Shown piece by piece: positions 1 to 6,521 of a stretch of 11,816 bases of DNA. A program made the translations under genes and the position numbers. Within the stretch, counting starts at the first letter, position 1. Each line of letters begins with the position of its first letter. Origin of the DNA: Rhodospirillaceae bacterium (GTDB taxonomy: Bacteria > Pseudomonadota > Alphaproteobacteria > UBA11073); contig DPZW01000056.1 in the NCBI GenBank assembly GCA_003536545.1, positions 1-11,816 on the forward strand, in the 5' to 3' direction. The notes under the pieces are model-generated. The model was given only the letters and a program-made list of their open reading frames with translations. It did not search any database and had not been told where the DNA came from.

Positions 1-41
1 AATATAGCAATGAAAATTCACCATTTGGGGCGGTGTGAGCA

Positions 42-212
42 GTGGCATGGAAATGGATCGATGCGCTGGAAGATGACACTGCCAGGCGCAGGCAAGATGG
101 GGATGGCCGCTATCGGGGCCAATCCGCCGCCATAATCCGCTCTGCAACTATTTCGCGCCTTAAAAAACTTGTGCCTGTAGCGGCTGTTTTGCTAATTTTC
201 AGCCCTGAATGA
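42..212 (+). CDS. possible small membrane peptide (56 aa), GTG start
   Basis: An open frame runs from a GTG at 42 to a TGA at 210-212. Its stop overlaps the ATG of the next gene (ATGA, 209-212), which is typical of translational coupling. The predicted peptide has a charged, arginine-rich N-terminal half and ends with a hydrophobic stretch (LVPVAAVLLIF) followed by only three residues (SPE). That layout resembles the N-terminal anchor of LptC-type proteins, and lptC lies upstream of hpf in many alphaproteobacteria, but there is no periplasmic domain, so this could be a remnant. A short stretch in the same frame (3-38) ends at a TGA just before the GTG and may be the tail of a gene outside the window. 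No clear ribosome binding site is visible. The start and even the coding status are uncertain. Confidence 0.3.
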   Translation: MAWKWIDALEDDTARRRQDGDGRYRGQSAAIIRSATISRLKKLVPVAAVLLIFSPE

Positions 213-847
213 CCCAAGAAAACCTACTTTCTTTTGTCGATACCCGTAGGGGCACCCACCGCGTGCCGCTAAAGGATATTTGTTATCTGGAAGCAAAGGA
301 TGGAAAGATAATGCGGATCGTTTATGTGCCCAAAAACCGCATGCAAAGACAGTGCGAAAAATGGGCACAGCAATTGCAGCAATCCCTATTCTATAAATTT
401 TCTTTGCCCAGAAAAAGAATGGCGCGCACCAGATTAGATACGGCGAAAGATATCATGCGTCCTGGCCGACATGGCCCGCACTACGCCCGCGCGGCAGATA
501 TCACCATTACCACAGCAGATAACAGCACCTCTCTGGTCAATCTGCCGGAAACGAGTTTGCAACAGGTTCACGGTCTTCCCGGCTGGGCTAGCTACAACGA
601 TCAGCACGGCACGAAGTGGATCAACCTGCAGCGGGTGAAAAAAATTGAGCAGGCATGTGATCTTTGTATTGATCCGCCCAGGCCTGAAACCCCAAAGCCG
701 GCCATCATTCTCACTTTTCATGGCACAGAGGAAATTTTGCTGTGCAATGGTGGCGCGCAGACTCTGAACTGGATGCGCAGCGCACGGGACCAATCCCGCC
801 GCCCACAGAAAAATTATGGATTTGAAATCGAGCCGCCGCCGTCATAA
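209..847 (+). CDS. unrecognised 212-aa protein, faint LytTR-like features
   Basis: I do not recognise this family with confidence. The start is fixed at ATG 209 because the codon before it is a TGA in the same frame. There is no Shine-Dalgarno sequence, which fits coupling to the overlapping upstream frame. Residues about 7-40 (VDTRRGTHRVPLKDICYLEA and following) resemble the first strands of a LytTR DNA-binding domain. Residues about 125-150 (GTKWINLQRVKKIEQ) resemble the R/W-x-VNL-x-x-V segment near the end of such a domain. The middle, about 55-95, is basic (RKRMARTR, RPGRHGPHYAR). No membrane segment or signal peptide is seen. The last residues are proline-rich. The gene sits directly upstream of hpf-ptsN, the position rpoN usually occupies in alphaproteobacteria. 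A DNA-binding role is only an inference. Confidence 0.6.
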   Translation: MTQENLLSFVDTRRGTHRVPLKDICYLEAKDGKIMRIVYVPKNRMQRQCEKWAQQLQQSLFYKFSLPRKRMARTRLDTAKDIMRPGRHGPHYARAADITITTADNSTSLVNLPETSLQQVHGLPGWASYNDQHGTKWINLQRVKKIEQACDLCIDPPRPETPKPAIILTFHGTEEILLCNGGAQTLNWMRSARDQSRRPQKNYGFEIEPPPS

Positions 848-860
848 AAATTTAATAATA

Positions 861-880
861 ACAAAGACTTCTTTGTTTGC
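861..880 (+). terminator. weak terminator-like hairpin after the 212-aa gene
   Basis: A perfect 6-bp inverted repeat, acaaag (861-866) and ctttgt (871-876), has a 4-nt loop and is followed by a short T-rich tail. It lies 14 nt after the stop of the upstream gene. The stem is AT-rich and short, so termination would be weak. It sits immediately before the hpf promoter, which supports a transcription unit boundary. Confidence 0.3.
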
Positions 881-910
881 TTGACAGTGGAATGGGGCGG
901 CAGGTATTAT
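881..910 (+). promoter_or_regulatory. near-consensus sigma70-type promoter for hpf-ptsN
   Basis: TTGACA at 881-886 matches the -35 consensus exactly. TATTAT at 905-910 matches the -10 consensus at 5 of 6 positions. The spacer is 18 nt. Transcription would start about 917, only about 3 nt before the hpf ATG at 920, so the message would be leaderless or nearly so. Confidence 0.55.
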
Positions 911-919
911 GGGGCACTG

Positions 920-1246
920 ATGAATATTGAAGTCAAAGGGAAAGGCATGGATGTGGGTGACGCGCTGCGCGGCCATATCACAAATGCGCTTTCCGAACAT
1001 CTCACGCATTATTTTGAACGCTCACTGGATGCCCATGTGACTGTTTCAAAACAAAATTCCGCCTTCACGGTGGATATGACGGCCCATGTGCCGGGTGAAA
1101 TCCTGGCCGCCAGCGGCGAAGCCGAGGATGCCTATGCGGCCTATGACATGGCGCAGGCAAAATTATTGACGCAGGTAAAGAAGTACAAGTCCAAACTGAC
1201 CGACCACCACAAGGATGAAGTTCCATCCAAAGTGATTTCAGCCTAA
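920..1246 (+). CDS. hpf: ribosome hibernation promoting factor, short form
   Basis: This 108-aa protein belongs to the HPF/RaiA (sigma-54 modulation, S30AE) family, which binds the decoding region of the 30S subunit in stationary phase and inactivates ribosomes. The conserved N-terminal pattern IEVKGKGMDVGDALRGHI at residues 3-20 aligns with the first strand and helix of the family. The second half carries the helix pattern DAYAAYDMAQAKLLTQVKKYK. The ATG at 920 is chosen because the family core begins there; a TTG at 881 in the same frame is the -35 element of the promoter. The length corresponds to the short form without the C-terminal dimerisation domain found in long HPF, the form many alphaproteobacteria carry. 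ptsN follows 30 nt downstream on the same strand, a conserved neighbour relationship in Proteobacteria. Confidence 0.93.
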   Translation: MNIEVKGKGMDVGDALRGHITNALSEHLTHYFERSLDAHVTVSKQNSAFTVDMTAHVPGEILAASGEAEDAYAAYDMAQAKLLTQVKKYKSKLTDHHKDEVPSKVISA

Positions 1247-1276
1247 AATCATTCCACCAACGGAGTCGTTCCCCAG

Positions 1277-1735
1277 ATGATTAATTTTTTGAATTCCCAG
1301 GGTGTGATGGCCGATGTTCGCGTCGGCGATAAAAAAACATTACTCACTCTCATGGCGGGCCAGGCCGCAAAAATCACCGGCATTCATGAACGCGTGGTTT
1401 TAGATGCGGTTATTCAGCGTGAGAAATTAGGATCCACGGGTGTGGGCAAAGGCATCGCCATTCCCCATGCGCGATTAAAAGACTGCCCGCGTGTGGTGGG
1501 TTTGTTCGCGCAGGTGCATCAGCCGATTGCCTTTGATGCGCTGGATGATCAGCCGGTGGATCTGGTGTTCATGCTGCTGTCACCGGATGGTGCAGGTGCG
1601 GATCATTTGCAGGCACTGGCGGCAATTTCGCGTCTGCTGCGTGATGGCGCAGTGACCGAACGTTTGCGCGGCGCGACCTCTGCGGATGCCCTGCTCGCAT
1701 TGCTAACCCAGGGCGAGCTGGCCAAAGCGGCTTAA
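1277..1735 (+). CDS. ptsN: nitrogen-PTS EIIA component (PtsN, EIIA-Ntr)
   Basis: This 152-aa protein is a PTS EIIA type-2 domain of the nitrogen-related phosphotransferase system. It accepts phosphate from NPr on a histidine and regulates potassium, nitrogen and carbon functions rather than importing sugar. The phosphorylation motif GVGKGIAIPHARL is at residues 55-67, with the active histidine at 64. The leading segment LGSTGVGKG and the following VVGLFAQ and DLVFMLLSP strands are typical of the family. A GGAG at 1262-1265 lies 11 nt before the ATG. The gene is 30 nt after hpf and probably shares its promoter. Its TAA shares the sequence TTAA (1732-1735) with the stop of the convergent minus-strand gene, and no terminator hairpin is visible between them. 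Confidence 0.95.
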   Translation: MINFLNSQGVMADVRVGDKKTLLTLMAGQAAKITGIHERVVLDAVIQREKLGSTGVGKGIAIPHARLKDCPRVVGLFAQVHQPIAFDALDDQPVDLVFMLLSPDGAGADHLQALAAISRLLRDGAVTERLRGATSADALLALLTQGELAKAA

Positions 1736-2325
1736 TTCGGTTCCGGCCACGGTTGTCGGGAGAGGCTAAAATTAAATTCCATAATCGGAAAAAACGCATC
1801 CGCCATGTTTTCCACCATTGGGCGTGCGCGCCGTTCAAATAACGGGGCATCAACTACTCTTAAACCTTTATCCCAAAGTTTAAATTTATCTGTGCCAAAG
1901 GTGGATCGCACTAATTTTTCTAAATCATTAACCGCCCTTTGCGCTACGACCACATTACTCTCGGCAAGATAGTCCGCCTGCAGGGCATAATGCGTGAAAT
2001 CCGGATTGGCTAGGCTTTGCTCAAATCCTTCTTTGTGAATATAGAGGCTTTGACAGGTTTCTTCGAAGTCGTACGGCGCATAATAAAATGGGATAATGTT
2101 CTGGCCCCTCATTAATTTAAAAAAACTATCATTGAACAACAAGCAGACCACCGTATTGATGGCGGCGTTGCGGACATCTTCGGGCGTGGAAGAAAGATGG
2201 CTTCTGACGAAGCGGCCGTGATGCAACGCTTCCATCAAATCTTGAAAGCCGATGTATTCCTCACGGTCACCGCTATTGCTAAGCGGATCTTCAATCCCGG
2301 GCCTATCGATGTCTGTAATTGGCAT
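1732..2325 (-). CDS. unrecognised soluble 197-aa protein downstream of leuS
   Basis: I do not recognise this protein. It has no signal peptide, membrane segment or cysteine cluster. The N-terminus is acidic and polar (MPITDIDRPGIEDPLSNSGD). The middle is rich in aromatic residues (FNDSFFKLMRGQNIIPFYYA), and the C-terminal third is alpha-helical in appearance with alternating charges and ends PWPEPN. The ATG at 2325 is preceded by a weak AGAG about 7 nt upstream. The gene lies 68 nt after leuS on the same strand and probably ends the leuS operon. In many alphaproteobacteria lptE and holA follow leuS; this protein lacks the lipobox expected of LptE and does not look like a DNA polymerase delta subunit. 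Its end overlaps ptsN by 4 nt. Confidence 0.75.
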   Translation of the reverse strand: MPITDIDRPGIEDPLSNSGDREEYIGFQDLMEALHHGRFVRSHLSSTPEDVRNAAINTVVCLLFNDSFFKLMRGQNIIPFYYAPYDFEETCQSLYIHKEGFEQSLANPDFTHYALQADYLAESNVVVAQRAVNDLEKLVRSTFGTDKFKLWDKGLRVVDAPLFERRARPMVENMADAFFPIMEFNFSLSRQPWPEPN

Positions 2326-2393
2326 TTTTATCTCTATTAAATATGAATAATCTGTTTTGCTTGATCTGGTCTCTGGATTGCAAGGGTTTTATG

Positions 2394-5000
2394 TCACACC
2401 ACCAAATTTACAATTTTATTTGGCACGATAATGATTTTTTTCGGTTGCGCGCCGTTCAATGTTTTCATCACATTGGGTTCCGCGAGTGCGGCAGCTTCCG
2501 CCGTTGCCTTGTCAGCATCCTTGGGCAGCGTGATGGTGGCGCGGAGTTTGCCGTTGACTTGAACGGCAACGGTTACTGTATCATCTTCGAGTAATGTTTC
2601 ATCAGCCTTCGGCCACGCGGTATCCGCGAGCCAGGTTTTATTCCCGATCGCTTCCCATAATTCTTCCGCGAGATGCGGCATCATTGGCGCCAAGAGTTGC
2701 AGGGCGATTTCAATCGCTTCGCGCTTTGCCCAAGCATCGTTTTGATAGTTTGCCATTTTTTGATGAGATGCTGGATCAAGCGCATTGAGATCTTCAATGG
2801 CATTCGTTAACTCGCGTACGCGAGCAACGGCTTTATTCAACGCAAAATTTTCAAGATCATTCCCAAATGAAACAATGGCACGATGTGCTATCTGTCTCAA
2901 TTTTAAACCTTCTTCAGAAAAAGCATCAGGTTTTGTCGTTCCTTGTGCAGGTAATCCGTCTAATGAAATAGATATTAGTCGATGCACGCGGTTGACGTAA
3001 CGCCATGCGCCGTCGATGCCGGAGGTCGTCCATTCCAAATCACGTTCGGGCGGGCTGTCCGATAAAATAAACAGACGCGCGGCATCAGCGCCGTAGGCAT
3101 CGATAATGTTTTGCGGGTCGACGACATTCTTTTTCGATTTCGACATTTTTTCAATGCGGCCCATCGTTGCAGGTTGGCCGGTCGCAGTGATCACCGCGCC
3201 GCCCTTTTCGTCGCGTGTCACTTGTTCAGGGAATAACCATGCGCCATTTGCGTCTTTGAATGTTTCGTGCGTTACCATGCCTTGGGTGAATAATCCCGCA
3301 AACGGTTCATCGACGGACAGATAGCCGCAAGCCTTCATCGCGCGCGTGAAGAAGCGGGAATAAAGCAGGTGCAACACCGCATGCTCAACGCCGCCAATAT
3401 ATTGGTCCACCGGCAGCCAGTAATCCGCAATATCTTTATCAAATGCTTTTTGCGTATTCTGCGGATCAGTGTAACGCGCGAAATACCACGAACTGTCCAT
3501 GAATGTGTCCATCGTATCCGTTTCGCGGATCGCAGGTTCACCGGTTTCAGGACATGTTGTGTATTTCCACGTCGGATGGCGATCCAGCGGATTGCCCGGC
3601 GCATCGAAATCTACATCTTCAGGTAACTGCACCGGCAATTGATTTTCCGGCAACATCACCATTGCGCCGTCGCTCACGCGGTAAACGACCGGGATCGGGC
3701 AGCCCCAATAACGCTGGCGCGACATGCCCCAGTCGCGCAGGCGGAAAATTTCAATCCCCTGCCCCGCGGCGCGCTTTTCCAGTTCGGAAATTGATTTTAC
3801 GCGTGCGGCATCAGTTTCAAGGCCATCCAGGAATTCAGAATGATAAATTTTACCAGGGCCGGTGTAGGCTTCGGTACCGACATCAAATGTTTGTGCATCT
3901 GCATCAGGTGGCAGCACCACCGGAATGACAGGCAGATTATATTTTCGCGCGAAATCCAGATCGCGCTGATCATGCGCGGGGCAGGCGAAAATCGCGCCCG
4001 TGCCGTAATCCGCCAGAATGAAATTCGCGATCCAGACCGGCAATTCTTTGCCGGTAAACGGATGCAGAACTTTCAATCCGGTATCGATGCCGATTTTTTC
4101 GGCCTGTTCAATAGCGGCTTCGGAAGTTCCCGATGCGCGGCATTGCTGGATGAAAGACGCGAGATGCGAGTGGCGAGAGGCGAGATCGGTTGAAATGGGA
4201 TGATCCGGCGACAAACCTATGAAACTTGCGCCGAACAAAGTATCCGGGCGCGTGGTAAAGACACGGATTGTTTCATCACTATTCGATAATTTGAAATCCA
4301 CATTCGCGCCCTGCGATTTGCCGATCCAGTTTTCCTGCATCAGACGCACTTTTTCCGGCCAGCGCGGCAGGGATTGCAAGGCGGATAACAGGTCATCCGC
4401 GTAAGCGGTAATTTTCAAAACCCATTGATTGAGTTTGCGGCGTTCGACGGGCGCGCCGGAGCGCCAGCCCTTCCCGTCCACGACTTGTTCATTCGCAAGC
4501 ACGGTGTTTTCAACCGGATCCCAATTCACCAAAGACTCTTTGCGGTACGCGAGGCCGTTTTTCAGGAAATCCAGAAATAATTTTTGCTGGTGGCGGTAGT
4601 AATCAACATTACATGTCGCAACTTCCCTGCCCCAATCAATCGCCAAGCCCATCTGCTGCAATTGCTGTTTCATGTGCGCGATGTTGCTTTGCGTCCATGC
4701 GCCCGGATGCATTTTATTTTCCATCGCCGCGTTTTCCGCCGGCAGGCCGAATGCATCCCATCCCATCGGATGCAATACGTTATAACCCTGCGCGCGGCGC
4801 CAGCGCGCGATTACATCGCCCAGCGTATAGTTGCGCACATGGCCCATGTGGATTTTTCCGGACGGATAGGGAAACATTTCCAGCACATAATATTTTTGCT
4901 TGCCCTGCACGGGTTCGCGCGGCGTTTCAAAGCTTTTCGCGTCAGTCCAGCGTTGTTGCCATTTCTGTTCTGCGGCTTTGATATTATAGCGTTCGGTCAT
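2394..5000 (-). CDS. leuS: leucyl-tRNA synthetase
   Basis: This 868-aa class I aminoacyl-tRNA synthetase charges tRNA-Leu with leucine in the cytoplasm. The first signature is HMGH at residues 51-54, inside PYPSGKIHMGHVRNYTLGD, and KMSKS is at 618-622. The CP1 editing domain, which hydrolyses mischarged tRNA, carries the threonine-rich TTRPDTLFG at 249-257 and the conserved aspartate D344 in CPAHDQRD. The anticodon-binding helices follow, and the C-terminal tail (VAVQVNGKLRATI onward) is the usual LeuS-specific domain. Length and motif spacing closely match the E. coli enzyme. The open frame extends 33 codons further upstream, but ATG 5000 is chosen because MTERYNIKAAEQKWQ is the family N-terminus and GGGCGG lies just before it. 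It is 44 nt after the pilin-like gene and probably co-transcribed with it. Confidence 0.98.
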   Translation of the reverse strand: MTERYNIKAAEQKWQQRWTDAKSFETPREPVQGKQKYYVLEMFPYPSGKIHMGHVRNYTLGDVIARWRRAQGYNVLHPMGWDAFGLPAENAAMENKMHPGAWTQSNIAHMKQQLQQMGLAIDWGREVATCNVDYYRHQQKLFLDFLKNGLAYRKESLVNWDPVENTVLANEQVVDGKGWRSGAPVERRKLNQWVLKITAYADDLLSALQSLPRWPEKVRLMQENWIGKSQGANVDFKLSNSDETIRVFTTRPDTLFGASFIGLSPDHPISTDLASRHSHLASFIQQCRASGTSEAAIEQAEKIGIDTGLKVLHPFTGKELPVWIANFILADYGTGAIFACPAHDQRDLDFARKYNLPVIPVVLPPDADAQTFDVGTEAYTGPGKIYHSEFLDGLETDAARVKSISELEKRAAGQGIEIFRLRDWGMSRQRYWGCPIPVVYRVSDGAMVMLPENQLPVQLPEDVDFDAPGNPLDRHPTWKYTTCPETGEPAIRETDTMDTFMDSSWYFARYTDPQNTQKAFDKDIADYWLPVDQYIGGVEHAVLHLLYSRFFTRAMKACGYLSVDEPFAGLFTQGMVTHETFKDANGAWLFPEQVTRDEKGGAVITATGQPATMGRIEKMSKSKKNVVDPQNIIDAYGADAARLFILSDSPPERDLEWTTSGIDGAWRYVNRVHRLISISLDGLPAQGTTKPDAFSEEGLKLRQIAHRAIVSFGNDLENFALNKAVARVRELTNAIEDLNALDPASHQKMANYQNDAWAKREAIEIALQLLAPMMPHLAEELWEAIGNKTWLADTAWPKADETLLEDDTVTVAVQVNGKLRATITLPKDADKATAEAAALAEPNVMKTLNGAQPKKIIIVPNKIVNLVV

Positions 5001-5044
5001 CCGCCCATTAAAGGATAACCGGTGAAATTTGCAAGGGAATTGGC

Positions 5045-5611
5045 CTAAAACACCTTGTAAACAAAAAAGTAAGTGGTGCAGCCGGAAAAACAGAAACAAT
5101 CAAATTTGCCATTGGCAGGTTCAATGGCGTAGCCTGACCCAAAGGGATCGCCACCGCCATGATCAGTTAGGGTCGCTGCCGATCCGGCAGACATCTGGCG
5201 TACTGCCAGACAGATTTCACGGCTGTCAATTTCTGCAATCACGGAGTTGGCTGTTGCATAATAATTATCGCCGCCATCCGTATCGTCATCCGAATTGATA
5301 AAATTCCATCCCGTAAGGGTTGGAGCTGCGGGCTGTGCAGGATTTGAAGGTTCATTCTGTAAATAAGTCGGGATTAATGTTGCTATGGCAAGAAGCGAGC
5401 TGTTGCCATCTGATATCAACACCCGGTTGCCACCATTATTGACGGTATAAGTAATCCATGCTGCCGCGATCTGCTGGCCTTGGTTGATAATCGCATTCGC
5501 CTTTGCTTTCGCGCTGCCTTGCAGGAATGCCGTGCCGCCATAATAAGCCCCCATCAAAGCTGCGACTGCGACCAGCGCAATCGAGATGATGGTGATAATT
5601 AAATTGGCCAA
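5045..5611 (-). CDS. type IV pilin-like protein, TTG start
   Basis: The 188-aa product begins with a very hydrophobic segment (LIITIISIALVAVAALMGA, residues 4-22) with no basic leader. A helix follows, rich in small residues and glutamine (GSAKAKANAIINQGQQIAAA), and then a globular, secreted-looking domain. This N-terminal helix plus variable globular head resembles pilins of the type IVb/PilS kind. Three cysteines cluster near the end (CFCFSGC) and one lies at EIC, so a pilin-style disulfide loop is possible. The usual prepilin peptidase site and Glu5 are not evident. The start is TTG at 5611: the codon immediately upstream is an in-frame TAA. The preceding lipoprotein gene ends only 5 nt upstream, so translation may be coupled. 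Other possibilities are a pseudopilin-like or unrelated anchored exported protein. Confidence 0.75.
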   Translation of the reverse strand: MANLIITIISIALVAVAALMGAYYGGTAFLQGSAKAKANAIINQGQQIAAAWITYTVNNGGNRVLISDGNSSLLAIATLIPTYLQNEPSNPAQPAAPTLTGWNFINSDDDTDGGDNYYATANSVIAEIDSREICLAVRQMSAGSAATLTDHGGGDPFGSGYAIEPANGKFDCFCFSGCTTYFFVYKVF

Positions 5612-5616
5612 TTAAA

Positions 5617-6129
5617 TTACAGCCCGGCTTCCTGTTTGACTTTAAGTTCGCGCGCGCGCGTCAGGATCGCATCTTCCATGCTGCGCTCGGCATTCTGCGG
5701 CACCTCGGCATCACGCCAGCCGGAACCGTCTTTGACCTGGCGGAAGAGGGACACGCGCACGGAATCCGCGCGTAATTGGCGGTCGAGGATGATGATGTTT
5801 GCTTTCAGCCGTTCATCCGACACATTGCCCGGGCTGAACCAGTCTGTGAAAATTGTGCCGCCAAAAGGATCGGCTGCATTAATCGGCATAAAGGAAACCG
5901 TATCCAGCGAAGCGCGCCATAAATAGGCATTCACGCCAATGCCCCCGCCCTTGTCTTCTTTTTTCTTGCCGCCAAAGATATCCAGACCGCCCTCGCCGAA
6001 AATGCTCTCACCCTTTTTGAACTGGCTGCCGGGGCGTTCGGTGGGATAGGTCGGGTCGATTTTCACCGATTCGCTAGAACAGGCGGCCAAAAGTACGAAA
6101 ACAAGGATAAACAGGGGAAATGGGCGCAT
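5617..6129 (-). CDS. DUF3576-type outer-membrane lipoprotein
   Basis: The 170-aa product starts with a short signal peptide ending in a lipobox (LLAAC) with the lipidated cysteine at residue 17. A glycine/lysine-rich linker follows (about 38-62, FGGKKKEDKGGG). The domain beginning GIGVNAYLWRASLDTVSFMP and running through SPGNVSDERLKANIIILDRQLRADSVRV is characteristic of the DUF3576 family of alphaproteobacterial lipoproteins, whose function is not established. Members are commonly found just upstream of leuS, which matches the context here except that a pilin-like gene lies between. Codon +1 to +3 after the cysteine is SSE, with no aspartate at +2, so export to the outer membrane is expected if Lol rules apply. 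It is the first gene of the probable operon. Confidence 0.9.
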   Translation of the reverse strand: MRPFPLFILVFVLLAACSSESVKIDPTYPTERPGSQFKKGESIFGEGGLDIFGGKKKEDKGGGIGVNAYLWRASLDTVSFMPINAADPFGGTIFTDWFSPGNVSDERLKANIIILDRQLRADSVRVSLFRQVKDGSGWRDAEVPQNAERSMEDAILTRARELKVKQEAGL

Positions 6130-6167
6130 CAGGGGGGTTCTCTCAAGGATTTACGGGGTTTGGTGCC

Positions 6168-6197
6168 ATAATATAGAGGCTCGCGGCAAAGCCTCAA
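6168..6197 (-). promoter_or_regulatory. candidate promoter for the lipoprotein-leuS operon
   Basis: On the minus strand TTGAGG (6197-6192, 4 of 6 to the -35 consensus) and TATTAT (6173-6168, 5 of 6 to the -10 consensus) are separated by 18 nt. Transcription would begin near 6161, about 32 nt before the ATG at 6129. A 6-bp inverted repeat, gaggct (6176-6181) and agcctc (6190-6195), covers the spacer and part of the -35 and could be an operator. Confidence 0.45.
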
Positions 6198-6220
6198 GCC
6201 CTCATTGCGACAGGGCCAGA

Positions 6221-6243
6221 TCTGGGCGGAAAAACCGCCCAGA
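6221..6243. repeat. 9-bp perfect hairpin with AAAAA loop
   Basis: tctgggcgg (6221-6229) and ccgcccaga (6235-6243) are exact reverse complements around a 5-nt A loop. No T tract follows on either strand, so it does not look like an intrinsic terminator. It lies between the divergent lipoprotein and porin genes and may be an operator or leader structure. Confidence 0.5.
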
Positions 6244-6323
6244 CCCACCAGATAGGGCAAAATTGTCCCGAAATAGCCTGGTTTTGGCTGGTGCAGCATT
6301 TGTGCCTTAATTGCCACAGGGCC

Positions 6324-6345
6324 GGGGTTTGATGGGCCAAACCCC
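6324..6345. repeat. 7-bp perfect hairpin in the porin upstream region
   Basis: ggggttt (6324-6330) and aaacccc (6339-6345) pair perfectly around an 8-nt loop. No T tract follows. Possible leader RNA structure or protein-binding site. Confidence 0.35.
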
Positions 6346-6521
6346 CTCATCGGCGTTGACCCACCGGGCAAATACGGACATCTTCAGGGGGCAAATCCCG
6401 AAAGGGTATTGCGCTGGTTTTGTGTCTTGCCCAATCCGGGCGATGTGTTCGAGCAAAAAGAGACATAAAGCTAACGCAGGACTTGATCGGGTTTAATCAA
6501 CCCCAATTGGAGATAATCGCA

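Larger units (their letters stand above)
6198..6521. other. long non-coding region upstream of the porin
   Basis: No convincing gene is visible. The region holds a 10-bp palindrome (ccagatctgg, 6216-6225), a 9-bp perfect hairpin (6221-6243) and a 7-bp hairpin (6324-6345). Near the porin there is a small gggtt/aaccc inverted repeat (6489-6503) and a GGAG ribosome binding site at 6509-6512. I could not find a convincing -35/-10 pair for the porin. A long, structured 5' leader is usual for regulated outer-membrane protein genes, so part of this stretch is likely transcribed leader. Confidence 0.5.

Noticed and set aside
1..135. Open frame with ATG at 10 ending at 133-135
   Set aside because: No ribosome binding site, low-complexity Gly/Met/Pro translation, and it overlaps the better-supported coupled frame at 42-212.
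2373..2381. ctggattgc, identical to the outer end of the cassette repeat, between leuS and the 197-aa gene
   Set aside because: Only 9 bp match and the rest of the repeat (gcgag, atgacg) is missing; chance is a sufficient explanation.
4150..4186. Short gcgaga/tggcgag micro-repeats within leuS
   Set aside because: They lie in a normal-length, conserved stretch of the CP1 region and encode ordinary residues (DLASRHSHLAS); no insertion relative to the family is apparent.
2584..5018. Several plus-strand open frames inside leuS
   Set aside because: They overlap a complete, motif-rich LeuS on the other strand, are rich in Cys, Arg and Pro, and have no ribosome binding sites or recognisable domains.
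6129..6371. An 80-codon minus-strand frame upstream of the lipoprotein
   Set aside because: Its stop touches the lipoprotein start, but it spans the predicted promoter and hairpins and its translation looks random.
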